Part shown: one piece after another, positions 14,599 through 22,353 of the stretch
How positions within the stretch are numbered: the stretch's first letter is position 1
Layout of the letters: the number at the start of each line of letters is the position of its first letter
Assembly: GCA_964519015.1 (NCBI GenBank)
Contig: CAZFHZ010000049.1
Coordinates: forward strand, 1-22,829
DNA from: CAZFHZ01 sp964519015
GTDB lineage: Bacteria; Blakebacterota; Blakebacteria; Blakebacterales; CAYUVJ01
Direction: 5' to 3'
DNA length: 22,829 bases
Program-made: the position numbers and the translations under genes
The notes under the pieces: generated by a model
Told to the model about the DNA's origin: nothing
The model's input: only the letters and a program-made list of their open reading frames with translations
Database searches by the model: none

Positions 14599-15239
14599 TC
14601 CGTTCCCGGGACGAATGGGTCGCTCGGCATGTGACCGGTAGTGCCGGCTTCACCCTGATCGAGGTCATAGTGGCCGTCGCGGTCGGGGGGATCGTCCTGC
14701 TGGTCGGCCTGTCCGCACTCACTTCGGTACAGGACCGTTCTGAGCACGCCCTGCAGGCCACCACCGATGCACGGGAAGCAGCCACGGTCCGGTCCGCCCT
14801 GATCGACTGGCTCACCTCCGCCGAGGTCAGTGTGCAGGAACTGGCCGTGGGTTTCGAAGGACAGGACGCCAAGGAACAGGATCTGCCGTGGGACGAGCTC
14901 TCCTTCCCCACCCGTTCCCGCACCGTCCTCAGGACGTCTCCGACGGCTGTCCGCCTCTACCTGGACACCGATCCCGAGACTCCCGAGCACGGGCTGGTCG
15001 CGGAACTCTTCGATCGCATCGGTGTCGAGCCCGGCCGGATGGAGCTGGTGCCGCAGGCCATCGGGCTCGCCATCCGATACCTGCCGAACGTCGATGGTCC
15101 CGTGGAATGGGCCGAGAGCTGGGTCGGTCAGGGGCGACTGCCCCGCGCGGTCGAACTGACCCTGCTAGACACTCCGGAAGACCCGCTCCCCCCACTCCTC
15201 AGGATGCCGATCCGCGTGGCACTGGCGTACCAGCCATGA
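14595..15239 (+). CDS. gspJ: Type II secretion minor pseudopilin GspJ
   Basis: A 214-residue prepilin. The 18-residue leader ends TGSAG, then FTLIEVIVAVAVGGIVLLVG with Glu at mature position 5. The body has the GspJ-like pattern: helix (TTDAREAATVRSALIDWL), then beta-rich C-terminal domain with PTAVRLYLDTD, GLVAELFDRIG and a late RLPRAVELTLLD segment that matches the usual 'LP.AV.L.L' of GspJ. GTG 14595 overlaps the gspI stop; the end overlaps gspK by ATGA. GspJ forms the pseudopilus tip with I and K. Confidence 0.88.
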   Translation: MIRSRDEWVARHVTGSAGFTLIEVIVAVAVGGIVLLVGLSALTSVQDRSEHALQATTDAREAATVRSALIDWLTSAEVSVQELAVGFEGQDAKEQDLPWDELSFPTRSRTVLRTSPTAVRLYLDTDPETPEHGLVAELFDRIGVEPGRMELVPQAIGLAIRYLPNVDGPVEWAESWVGQGRLPRAVELTLLDTPEDPLPPLLRMPIRVALAYQP

Positions 15240-16315
15240 GACTCTCGAACAAGGATCGTATGACGGGGAGGGGAACGCTCGACCACCTGCGGGATCGCGC
15301 CGGCCGGGAGGAAGGCTTCATCCTCATCGCCGTGCTCTGGCTGCTGGTGGCGCTGGGTGCGGTCGGTATCCACGCCGGGCTGGTCATGCGCAGTGAGCGA
15401 CTCGCGGTGGCCAACATCCTCGACGAGATGCACGCTCGCCAGTGGGCTTTGGCCGGGGCCGAGTACGCCCGATCGCACCTCACCGCCGCGCTGCTCGATC
15501 GGGGTGACGAACTACGTGCGGAGTCGGCCCGGGCCGAGGAAAGACCTGGGGGCACCGGGGCGTCGGGCACCCGGAACGTCTTCCAGACCGTGACCACCAT
15601 CGCCGATCCCTGGCGTGATCCGCAGGGCCTGGTGGTGTCACAGATGCGCTTCGGGTACTCCACCTTCTCACTCCGGTTGCGCGATGCCCAGTCGGTCCTC
15701 AACCTGAACACGGCCGACGCGGAGATGCTCACCGGTTTCTTCTCCCAGGGACTCGGGCTCGATCATGCTCTGGCCGACCGCCTCGCCCAGGCGATATCCG
15801 ATTGGCGGGACGCGGACGACATACCGAGGGTGGGGGGCGCCGAACGGGAGGAATACCTGCGTGCGGCCGCCCCCATGCTCCCCTCCAACCGGTACTTCAC
15901 CGATCTGGACGAACTGCACTACGTGCTCGGCATGACACCGGCGATCATCGAGGCCGCGCTCCCTTACTTCACACTCCAGAACTCGGGTCGGATCAGCATC
16001 AACGAGGCCCCGGAAGCGGTACTGCTCGCACTGCCGGGTATGACCCCGGCCGCGGTTCAGGAGGTCCTGCGGTTCCGCGAATCCGGTTTCTACCCGTCCA
16101 ATATGCGGGAACTGCTCGGGATCCTCCCCGGCGGGGTGGGAGGTTATCTCCAGTCGGTCGGTCGTCGTTTCAGCGCCCGGGTGACGTTCCAGACCACCGA
16201 GGTGGAGATCGTCTCTGAAGGCGGTCTCGAGGGGAGCCCGGTCGTGGCCCGGGTACGGTATGTCGTGGTGCGGTCGAACAACGGGGCGCCGATAGCGATC
16301 CAGGAGATCCGATGA
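15236..16315 (+). CDS. gspK: Type II secretion tip pseudopilin GspK
   Basis: A 359-residue prepilin, the large tip subunit. I chose ATG 15236, overlapping gspJ by ATGA; the frame extends upstream but only inside gspJ. The 27-residue leader ends GREEG, then FILIAVLWLLVALGAVGIH. Mature position 5 is Ala, not Glu, as expected for GspK. The large body includes VLNLNTADAEML, a helical domain with AISDWRDADDIP (a typical GspK motif), DLDELHYVLGM, and a helix-hairpin-helix-like SINEAPEAVLLALPGM. It overlaps gspL by ATGATG. A distinctive and confident member of the set. Confidence 0.94.
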   Translation: MRLSNKDRMTGRGTLDHLRDRAGREEGFILIAVLWLLVALGAVGIHAGLVMRSERLAVANILDEMHARQWALAGAEYARSHLTAALLDRGDELRAESARAEERPGGTGASGTRNVFQTVTTIADPWRDPQGLVVSQMRFGYSTFSLRLRDAQSVLNLNTADAEMLTGFFSQGLGLDHALADRLAQAISDWRDADDIPRVGGAEREEYLRAAAPMLPSNRYFTDLDELHYVLGMTPAIIEAALPYFTLQNSGRISINEAPEAVLLALPGMTPAAVQEVLRFRESGFYPSNMRELLGILPGGVGGYLQSVGRRFSARVTFQTTEVEIVSEGGLEGSPVVARVRYVVVRSNNGAPIAIQEIR

Positions 16316-17670
16316 TGGCCGCATGGAAGATCAGAATCGCTCTGGGTGCGGATGAGATGACGGCGGTTCTGCCCGATCGGGTACTGGTCGTCCCGCTGGA
16401 GTCCACGCTGCGACCCCGCCTCGAGGATCCCGGGCCCGCATTGCAGCAGGGATTGGGACGGCTCGAAGCCGCTCTCCGGAGCGAGTACGGCGACGATCGG
16501 CTGGCGGGGCAGGTCCGCCTGCAGGTGGCCCTAGTCCCGCCTTTGAGCGAGGCCCGTCTGGTGGATCTGCCGCCCCTTCGTCCGACCGAGGTCGACAAGG
16601 TCCTCCAGCGGGTCGCGCCCCGCCATTTCCCGGGGGATCCGCAGGACCTGGTGGTGGGTGGTGAGCGGCTCGGGAAAGGAACGACGGTGAAGGCCGCACC
16701 CCTGTTCGCCGCTGCAGCCAGCCGGAAGCTGGTTGAATCACTCCATCAGGCCATCACGTCGAGGGGCTGGCGGATCGAGCGGATCGTCCCCGCGCAGGCC
16801 TGCTGGGTCCAGGCCCTGCGGGAGGCGATACCGCACCCGGTCAGGGACCGTTCGAGTGGGGATCGGGGGCTGCCCCGCCTCGTGGTCGCGGTCGTGGCGG
16901 ATGTGGTCTATCTGGTGCGGATGGCCGGCAGCCGGCCCGACCGGTTGCGCCGTATCGCGGACCACGACCTGTCGGAGGTGGTGGCCGCAGCGGGGCCCGA
17001 GACCGGCCGGGCGCTGGTGCTGGCCGAGGGGGGGATGCGTACACCGCTGGCCCATGCCCTGGAGGAGGCAGGCTGGATTCTGATCTCTCCCGGGGAGGAC
17101 CGAGGCGCCGGAGTGGAGGCCGCGCGGCAGGCGGTCGATGCTCGGCCGGAACTCGTGTCGCCATCGCTGGTGTTCGCGCGCCGCCGGCGGGAGCGGAACC
17201 GCACCCGGACCATGGCGGCCATGGCGGTCTTCCTGCTCGTGGCCGCGGCAGCGGTACACCTCTGGAGTGTGGATCGCACCCTCGTCAGAGTTCAGGCCGA
17301 ACGCGCAACCCTGCGACACATGTTCGCGCCGGCGCTGGCAATGCATGACTCACTGGGGAGAATGGTCGAGCGGGTCGAGTCGCTGCAGGCACTCGAGGAA
17401 GAGACGACGAGATGGACCGCGTTCCTGGTCGAACTGTCGGTGCTCCTGCCGCGGGATGCCCATCTCGTCTCGCTCCGAGGAGAGGGTACCAGGGTGGTGG
17501 TGGAGGCGGTGGGGGATCGTGCGGGTGAAGCGCTCACGGCGCTGCGCCAAGCCTCCACCTTCCGGGATGTCAGGCTCGAGGGCCTGATCCGACGTGACCT
17601 GGAAGAAGGCATGACCTCCCGGGAGCACTTCACCCTGAGCATGGTGCTGGCCAGCGGAGGTGACCGATGA
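16312..17670 (+). CDS. gspL: Type II secretion platform protein GspL (PilM/PilN-like)
   Basis: A 452-residue single-pass protein. The cytoplasmic part (about 1-295) has an actin-like GspL/PilM character (LVDLPPLRPTEVDKVLQRVAPRHFP, LPRLVVAVVADVVYLVRM), and would bind GspE. One TM segment lies at about 301-322 (AAMAVFLLVAAAAVHLW) after a basic RRRRERNRTR stretch. A periplasmic PilN-like part follows, with a coiled-coil helix (about 330-365) and a ferredoxin-like domain (LLPRDAHLVSLRGEGTRVVV). ATG 16312 overlaps gspK; the end overlaps gspM by four bases. Order and topology support the assignment more than sequence alone. Confidence 0.85.
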   Translation: MMAAWKIRIALGADEMTAVLPDRVLVVPLESTLRPRLEDPGPALQQGLGRLEAALRSEYGDDRLAGQVRLQVALVPPLSEARLVDLPPLRPTEVDKVLQRVAPRHFPGDPQDLVVGGERLGKGTTVKAAPLFAAAASRKLVESLHQAITSRGWRIERIVPAQACWVQALREAIPHPVRDRSSGDRGLPRLVVAVVADVVYLVRMAGSRPDRLRRIADHDLSEVVAAAGPETGRALVLAEGGMRTPLAHALEEAGWILISPGEDRGAGVEAARQAVDARPELVSPSLVFARRRRERNRTRTMAAMAVFLLVAAAAVHLWSVDRTLVRVQAERATLRHMFAPALAMHDSLGRMVERVESLQALEEETTRWTAFLVELSVLLPRDAHLVSLRGEGTRVVVEAVGDRAGEALTALRQASTFRDVRLEGLIRRDLEEGMTSREHFTLSMVLASGGDR

Positions 17671-18314
17671 GTCCCCGGACCTGGTGGGACCGTGTCAGGG
17701 AGCGCTTCGACACACTGTCGCCCCGGGATCGCAGGGCGGTGGTGATCGGGATGGTGGTCCTGGTGCCCGCGCTGATATGGGCGGGCGTGATCCAGCCGTA
17801 CCTGGGCGTTCTCGAGGATCTCCACGACCGGCTGGCGGCCGAGCAGGCTCTATTGAGCAAGGAACAGGGGGTCGTGCGCGCAGCACCGGACCTGCCCGCC
17901 AGGATCGAAACCCTCCGGCATGAGATCGACCGACTGGAGATGCGTCTGGTCCGGGCAGACAATCCGGCCCTGGCCGAGGCTGCGCTCTCCGCCCACCTGG
18001 AAAGCCTGGCCCGCCTGAACCGGGTCCTGCTGCAGGAGGTCCGTTCGATCACCGGCTCACCTCTCGGGACCGCCAGCGATGGGACCGTGCCGGTCTATCT
18101 CAGTGTGACCGGTGAGAGTGACTTCGAGGGAGTACTCGGTTTCCTGCAGGAGATGGAACAGGCCCGGTTGCTGATGAAGATCGACGAAGTGTCGATCGGG
18201 ACGGGTTCGGCAGCCGGGGAAGCCGGGGAGAATGGTCGAGCCGGTGCCCAGACCAGTGTGATGAGGTTCACCGCGATCGTGGTCGCGTTCATGCGGGAGA
18301 GAGAGGCCCTCTGA
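17667..18314 (+). CDS. gspM: Type II secretion platform protein GspM (PilO-like)
   Basis: A 215-residue inner-membrane protein with a short basic cytoplasmic N-terminus (RVRERFDTLSPRDRR), one TM segment at about 24-44 (VVIGMVVLVPALIWAGV), a coiled coil at about 48-95 (LHDRLAAEQALLSKEQ, ETLRHEIDRLEMRLV) and a C-terminal ferredoxin-like domain (VPVYLSVTGESDFEGVLGFLQEME, MRFTAIVVAFMRE). This is the standard GspM/PilO layout; GspM pairs with GspL. ATG overlaps gspL by four bases, and the stop overlaps gspC by one base. Confidence 0.85.
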   Translation: MSPRTWWDRVRERFDTLSPRDRRAVVIGMVVLVPALIWAGVIQPYLGVLEDLHDRLAAEQALLSKEQGVVRAAPDLPARIETLRHEIDRLEMRLVRADNPALAEAALSAHLESLARLNRVLLQEVRSITGSPLGTASDGTVPVYLSVTGESDFEGVLGFLQEMEQARLLMKIDEVSIGTGSAAGEAGENGRAGAQTSVMRFTAIVVAFMREREAL

Positions 18315-19129
18315 TGCGCAGGATGATCGACCTGGGTAGGTTGGCGGGCACGCTCGCGCTCGCTGGAGGTGTGCTGGTTCTGGGCGCTGCCCTGGCTCAG
18401 GCGTTCCGACCGGTATCAGCACCGCTTCCGGAGCCTGGGCCGGCCGTCGATATCACGGGACCGGCCTCACCTCAGGTGCTGGTCGCGAGTCGACCGTCGG
18501 TGGAACCGATCTCCGATGAGATCGTCAGGCAGGCCGCGAACCGGGCCCCGTTCGATCCCGAACGTCGTCCGCCGACCCGGCGCTACCAGCTCCCGGGAGA
18601 ACAGGCGGTCGAGGGAACCCCTTCTCCCGTGCAACTTCCGCCGGTGCCTCCGCTCCTGGTTCTGGGCACTATCTCCGGCCTGGGTGGCGGGATCGCCGTG
18701 ATCCAGGAAGTGGGGGGACAGCCCAGGGTGGTGAGCGTCGGGCAGACGATCGGGGCGTACCTGCTGACCTCGGTGCAGGAGGAATCCGTGACCGTCTCCT
18801 CCGGGGAATGGGAATTCAATCTGGAACTCGGGTTGGAGAATCCGGCCGCCGCTGCCGGGTCCCAGGATAACTCCGACCTGAACAACCGGCGGGGGAACAT
18901 GAGCCAGGAGCAGATGCAGCAGCGGCTCGAGACCTGGGCGCGCACCATGCAGGAGCGGTTAGGGAACAATGTCCGGATACAGATAGAGGGTGACCGCGCC
19001 TATCTCATCAGACCCGATGGGACCCGGCAGGAGGTCCAGATGCCGGGTAGAGGTGCTCGCGGCACGATCCCCCCGGTCGATCGACCGGGGCAGGACGACG
19101 GAGCAGACACAGGCGGAGGGGGAGACTGA
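18314..19129 (+). CDS. gspC: GspC-like inner-membrane connector
   Basis: A 271-residue protein that should link the inner-membrane platform to the secretin. TM at about 10-30 (LAGTLALAGGVLVLGAALAQA), a Pro-rich periplasmic linker to about 113, then a homology-region domain at about 114-172 (PPLLVLGTISGLGGGIAVIQ, PRVVSVGQTIGAYLLTSVQE, VTVSSGEWEFNLEL), matching the HR fold of GspC/PilP. The remainder is not an obvious PDZ domain: an Asn/Gln-rich stretch, a helix (MSQEQMQQRLETWARTMQERL), a short strand pair (VRIQIEGDRAYLIRPDGTRQEV) and a Gly/Asp tail. Its place between M and D rather than at the operon head is unusual. ATG 18314 shares one base with the gspM stop. Confidence 0.78.
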   Translation: MRRMIDLGRLAGTLALAGGVLVLGAALAQAFRPVSAPLPEPGPAVDITGPASPQVLVASRPSVEPISDEIVRQAANRAPFDPERRPPTRRYQLPGEQAVEGTPSPVQLPPVPPLLVLGTISGLGGGIAVIQEVGGQPRVVSVGQTIGAYLLTSVQEESVTVSSGEWEFNLELGLENPAAAAGSQDNSDLNNRRGNMSQEQMQQRLETWARTMQERLGNNVRIQIEGDRAYLIRPDGTRQEVQMPGRGARGTIPPVDRPGQDDGADTGGGGD

Positions 19130-19130
19130 C

Positions 19131-20777
19131 ATGGACCTTCTAAAGCAAACCGGGAACGCAGCCCATGATGGCCGGACCGGACCGGTCAGGTCCTTCCGGC
19201 TCGCTGTGTTCGGCCTGTGTGTCCTGCTGGCTCAGGCAGCGCCCGTACCTGCCCAGCCTCAACGGCCCCAGATGCCACGCGCCCGCCAGACGGCGATGCC
19301 GGACACCTCGGTCACACTCGACTTCCAGGACCTCGGCCTGGGATACATCCTGACCGCGCTGGCCCAGGCCGGGGGGATCAACCTTATCTACCACGATCTC
19401 CCCACCAAGCAGTTGACCCTGCGCACCGCCCAGCCCATCCCCCTTTCGGACATCCCCCAGGTGATCCGGGCCCTGGCCGCAGCCAACGGGCTGGCCGTCA
19501 CCGAGGAGGGCGGCTTCCTGCGCATCGTCGGCGGAGGTTCCGACCCCGATCCCCGGCAGCTCTACATCTATCGTCTCCGGCACGCCCGGGCGGCGACCCT
19601 GGCCGGCACGCTCCAGACGCTGTTCGGGAACAGTACAACGTCGGGCACGGGTTCCCGCGCCAGTGGGCTGCCCCAGACCCTCTCCCAGCAGCTGCAGGCA
19701 CTCCAGCAGACCGCCGCGGCGACCACCCGGCAGGTGAACCCGCAAGGTGTCGCGATCACCGGGAGAGCCGCGGAAGGGCTCCAGATGAACGTGCTCATCG
19801 TGCCCGAGGAGGTGACCAACTCACTGCTGATCCGAGCCGCCCCTGCCGATTGGGAGATCGTCCAGGCGGCGCTGGAGGCTCTGGACCTGCGTCCCCTCCA
19901 GGTCGTCATCGAGGTCCTGATCACCGAGGTGAGTTACTCCAACGATCTGGATATAGGGGTCGGACTCTACGCCCAGCGGGAGACCACGGGCAGTTGGGGC
20001 ATGCTCGACCTGCCGACGAGAGCCGCCGAGCAGAGCGACACCTTCCTGTTCACGGTCGCGAGCCTGGGGAGTGTGGACATCGAGGCCTCCCTGGCCGCCC
20101 TGGCCGCCAACGGAGAGGTACATATCCTCTCCCGTCCGGTGATCCTGGCCCAGAACAACCAGGCCGCCCGGATCATCGTGGGCAGTCAGCAACCGTTCAT
20201 ACAGTCGTCGCAGCTCCTGCCCGGAGACGTAACCGGAACTCCCTACCAGACCGTCCAGTACCGGGAGGTGGGGACCGTGCTCAACATCCTGCCCACCATC
20301 AACGAAGACGGCTATGTGAACCTGGCGGTGACCCAGGAGGTGAGCAGCGCGACCGAAGAAACCCAGTTCGGAGCCCCGGTGATCAGTACGCGCGAGGCTG
20401 AGACCCAGTTGCTGGCCATGAACGGTCAGACCGTGGTCCTCGGAGGGCTGGTCGACCGTCAGGTCGAGATGGTCCGCAGCGGCATCCCTATCCTGAAGGA
20501 CATCCCGATCCTCAAGTACCTCTTCAGCACCACCCGGGAGCGATACGGTAGCAGCGAGCTGTTCCTGTTCCTGACCCCCTACATCGTCGCGACCGACGAG
20601 GACGCGGAGCTGTTCCGCCGGCGTATCGAGGAACAGCAGGAATCGATCCCCCCGGACGTGAAGGAGCAGACGCTGACGCCTCCGGTGCCACCGGTGATCC
20701 CACCCGAGATCCCGCCGGGAAGGCCGGCCGCGACCGACCGGGTGTCCCCGCCTCCGCCGGCCGGAGTTCCCCGGTGA
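19131..20777 (+). CDS. gspD: Type II secretion secretin GspD (short form)
   Basis: A 548-residue outer-membrane secretin. I chose ATG 19131 after GGAGGGGGAG; the frame continues upstream inside gspC. A long-n-region signal peptide ends near 41 (LCVLLAQAAPVPAQ). An N0-type domain spans about 61-134 (VTLDFQDLGLGYILTALAQA). One N1-type domain with a Gln/Ser/Thr-rich insertion lies at about 143-253 (LYIYRLRHARAATLAGTLQT; insertion about 167-215). The secretin core at about 256-505 includes VVIEVLITEV, ILSRPVILAQNNQAA, YREVGTVLNILPTI, QTVVLGGLVDRQ, IPILKDIPILKYLF and LFLFLTPYIV. The last 40 residues are Pro-rich. Textbook GspD has N0-N1-N2-N3 and about 650 or more residues, so this is reduced. Its end overlaps gspE by four bases. 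Confidence 0.95.
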   Translation: MDLLKQTGNAAHDGRTGPVRSFRLAVFGLCVLLAQAAPVPAQPQRPQMPRARQTAMPDTSVTLDFQDLGLGYILTALAQAGGINLIYHDLPTKQLTLRTAQPIPLSDIPQVIRALAAANGLAVTEEGGFLRIVGGGSDPDPRQLYIYRLRHARAATLAGTLQTLFGNSTTSGTGSRASGLPQTLSQQLQALQQTAAATTRQVNPQGVAITGRAAEGLQMNVLIVPEEVTNSLLIRAAPADWEIVQAALEALDLRPLQVVIEVLITEVSYSNDLDIGVGLYAQRETTGSWGMLDLPTRAAEQSDTFLFTVASLGSVDIEASLAALAANGEVHILSRPVILAQNNQAARIIVGSQQPFIQSSQLLPGDVTGTPYQTVQYREVGTVLNILPTINEDGYVNLAVTQEVSSATEETQFGAPVISTREAETQLLAMNGQTVVLGGLVDRQVEMVRSGIPILKDIPILKYLFSTTRERYGSSELFLFLTPYIVATDEDAELFRRRIEEQQESIPPDVKEQTLTPPVPPVIPPEIPPGRPAATDRVSPPPPAGVPR

Positions 20778-22276
20778 ACCTCCCCGACCTGGAGACCCTA
20801 GAACCGTTCTCGCCGGATCTGACCGACGAGTACCTGGAGTATCACGGTGTGCTCCCGCTGGGGATCGAGGAGGGGCGGTTGCTGGTGGCGACCTGGCGCG
20901 AAGAAGTCGATCCCCAGGCGCTCGACGATCTGCGGCTCATCGCTCGGGTCCCGGTCGAGCTGGTGCTCCTGCCGGAAGCCGAGGTGCGGGCGGCGATCCA
21001 GCGTGTCTACACCAATGGTTCCATGACCGCCGAGAACCTGATCGCCCACCTCTCGGAGGATGCGGCCCGTGGTGCGGGTGAGAACGATGGGATGCTGGAC
21101 GATCTGGTAGCGCTGGCCAACGAAGCCCCGGTCGTCAAGCTGGTCAACCTGCTGCTCCTGGAGGCTCTCGAGGCGCGAGCCTCGGATGTCCATCTCGAGT
21201 CGTACGTGGGGGGATTGCGGGTCCGCTACCGGATCGACGGGGTCCTCCAGGAGGCTCCCGTACCGCCGCCCCGGCTGGCCGCGGCGGTGGTGAGCCGGCT
21301 CAAGATCATGGCGGAACTGGATATCGCCGAGCGGAGAGCACCGCAGGACGGGCGCATCCGGCTGCACATGCGTGATCGGCAGGTGGACGTGCGGGTATCG
21401 ACCCTGCCGACACTGCATGGCGAGAGCGTGGTGTTGCGGCTGCTCGACAAAGAGCAGGGACGGATCTCGCTGCACGAACTCGGGATGTCCGATGAGATCC
21501 GCCGGCGTTTCGAGGAGGTCATCACCCGACCCCACGGGATCGTGCTCTCGACCGGACCCACCGGCTCGGGGAAGACGACCACGCTCTATGCGGTCGTAGA
21601 GAGGATCAAGACCGGCCGGGAGAAGATCGTGACCGTGGAAGACCCGGTCGAATACGAGCTGCCGGGGGTTCCTCAGGTCCCGGTCAACCCGAAGGTGGGA
21701 CTCACCTTCGCCACGGCCCTGAGATCGATCCTCCGACAGGACCCCGACGTGATGCTGGTGGGTGAGATCCGTGACCATGATACCGCCGACATAGCGACCC
21801 ACGCCGCCCTGACCGGACATCTTGTGTTGTCGACCCTGCACACCAACGATGCGGTCACCGCCCTGACCCGTCTGATCGATATCGGTATCGAGCCGTATCT
21901 GGTGGCCAGCACGGTCGAGGCGGTACTGGCTCAGCGGCTGGTACGCAGGATCTGCACCGCCTGTTCCGCTCCATCAGAACTGCAGGTCGAAGAGAGGATC
22001 GCCCTGGGATTGAGGGAAGGGGAGGAGTTCCCGGTCTGGAAGGGGGTGGGGTGTGCCGAATGCCGGGGTACGGGCTACCGCGGACGGACCGGGATCTACG
22101 AACTGCTGGTGATGGACGATGAACTGCGGGCTGCTCTCAGTCAGGATGCGAGCGCGGTGCGATTAAACCAGATGGCCTGCCAGAAGGGTATGCGGCTGCT
22201 CCACGAAGACGGCCTCCGGCAGATCCGAGTAGGGATGACGACCGCAGAAGAAGTGCTCCGCGTCGCCAGGACCTGA
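20774..22276 (+). CDS. gspE: Type II secretion ATPase GspE
   Basis: A 500-residue cytoplasmic hexameric ATPase that drives pseudopilus assembly. An N-terminal GspE_N-like domain (about 1-100; TDEYLEYHGVLPLGIEEGRLLVAT) precedes the catalytic part: ASDVHLESY with an N2-type fold, Walker A GPTGSGKT (261-268), the Asp box TVEDPVEYELPG, Walker B LVGEIRD (328-334) and the His box TGHLVLSTLHTNDA. The zinc-binding tetracysteine is Cys394-xx-Cys397 and Cys427-xx-Cys430, typical of GspE/PilB. GTG 20774 overlaps the gspD stop. It is the last gene of the operon. Confidence 0.97.
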   Translation: MNLPDLETLEPFSPDLTDEYLEYHGVLPLGIEEGRLLVATWREEVDPQALDDLRLIARVPVELVLLPEAEVRAAIQRVYTNGSMTAENLIAHLSEDAARGAGENDGMLDDLVALANEAPVVKLVNLLLLEALEARASDVHLESYVGGLRVRYRIDGVLQEAPVPPPRLAAAVVSRLKIMAELDIAERRAPQDGRIRLHMRDRQVDVRVSTLPTLHGESVVLRLLDKEQGRISLHELGMSDEIRRRFEEVITRPHGIVLSTGPTGSGKTTTLYAVVERIKTGREKIVTVEDPVEYELPGVPQVPVNPKVGLTFATALRSILRQDPDVMLVGEIRDHDTADIATHAALTGHLVLSTLHTNDAVTALTRLIDIGIEPYLVASTVEAVLAQRLVRRICTACSAPSELQVEERIALGLREGEEFPVWKGVGCAECRGTGYRGRTGIYELLVMDDELRAALSQDASAVRLNQMACQKGMRLLHEDGLRQIRVGMTTAEEVLRVART

Positions 22277-22289
22277 TCAGTCGGGACTA

Positions 22290-22301
22290 GAGGCGGCACC
22301 C
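22290..22301 (+). repeat. Second copy of GAGGCGGCACCC after an operon end
   Basis: Exact 12-base match to 9562-9573, 14 bases after the gspE stop; similarity continues loosely (CGGCC-TGCGCCTT versus CGCCCTGCGCGTCTT). The rest of 22277-22353, between convergent genes, shows no strong terminator. Confidence 0.4.
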
Positions 22302-22353
22302 GGCCTGCGCCTTAAACGGATCCGACATGAAGATATGAGAGAATGTTGAAACG

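Noticed and set aside
20798..21841. Minus-strand ORF of 347 residues inside gspE
   Set aside because: Antisense shadow of the conserved ATPase.
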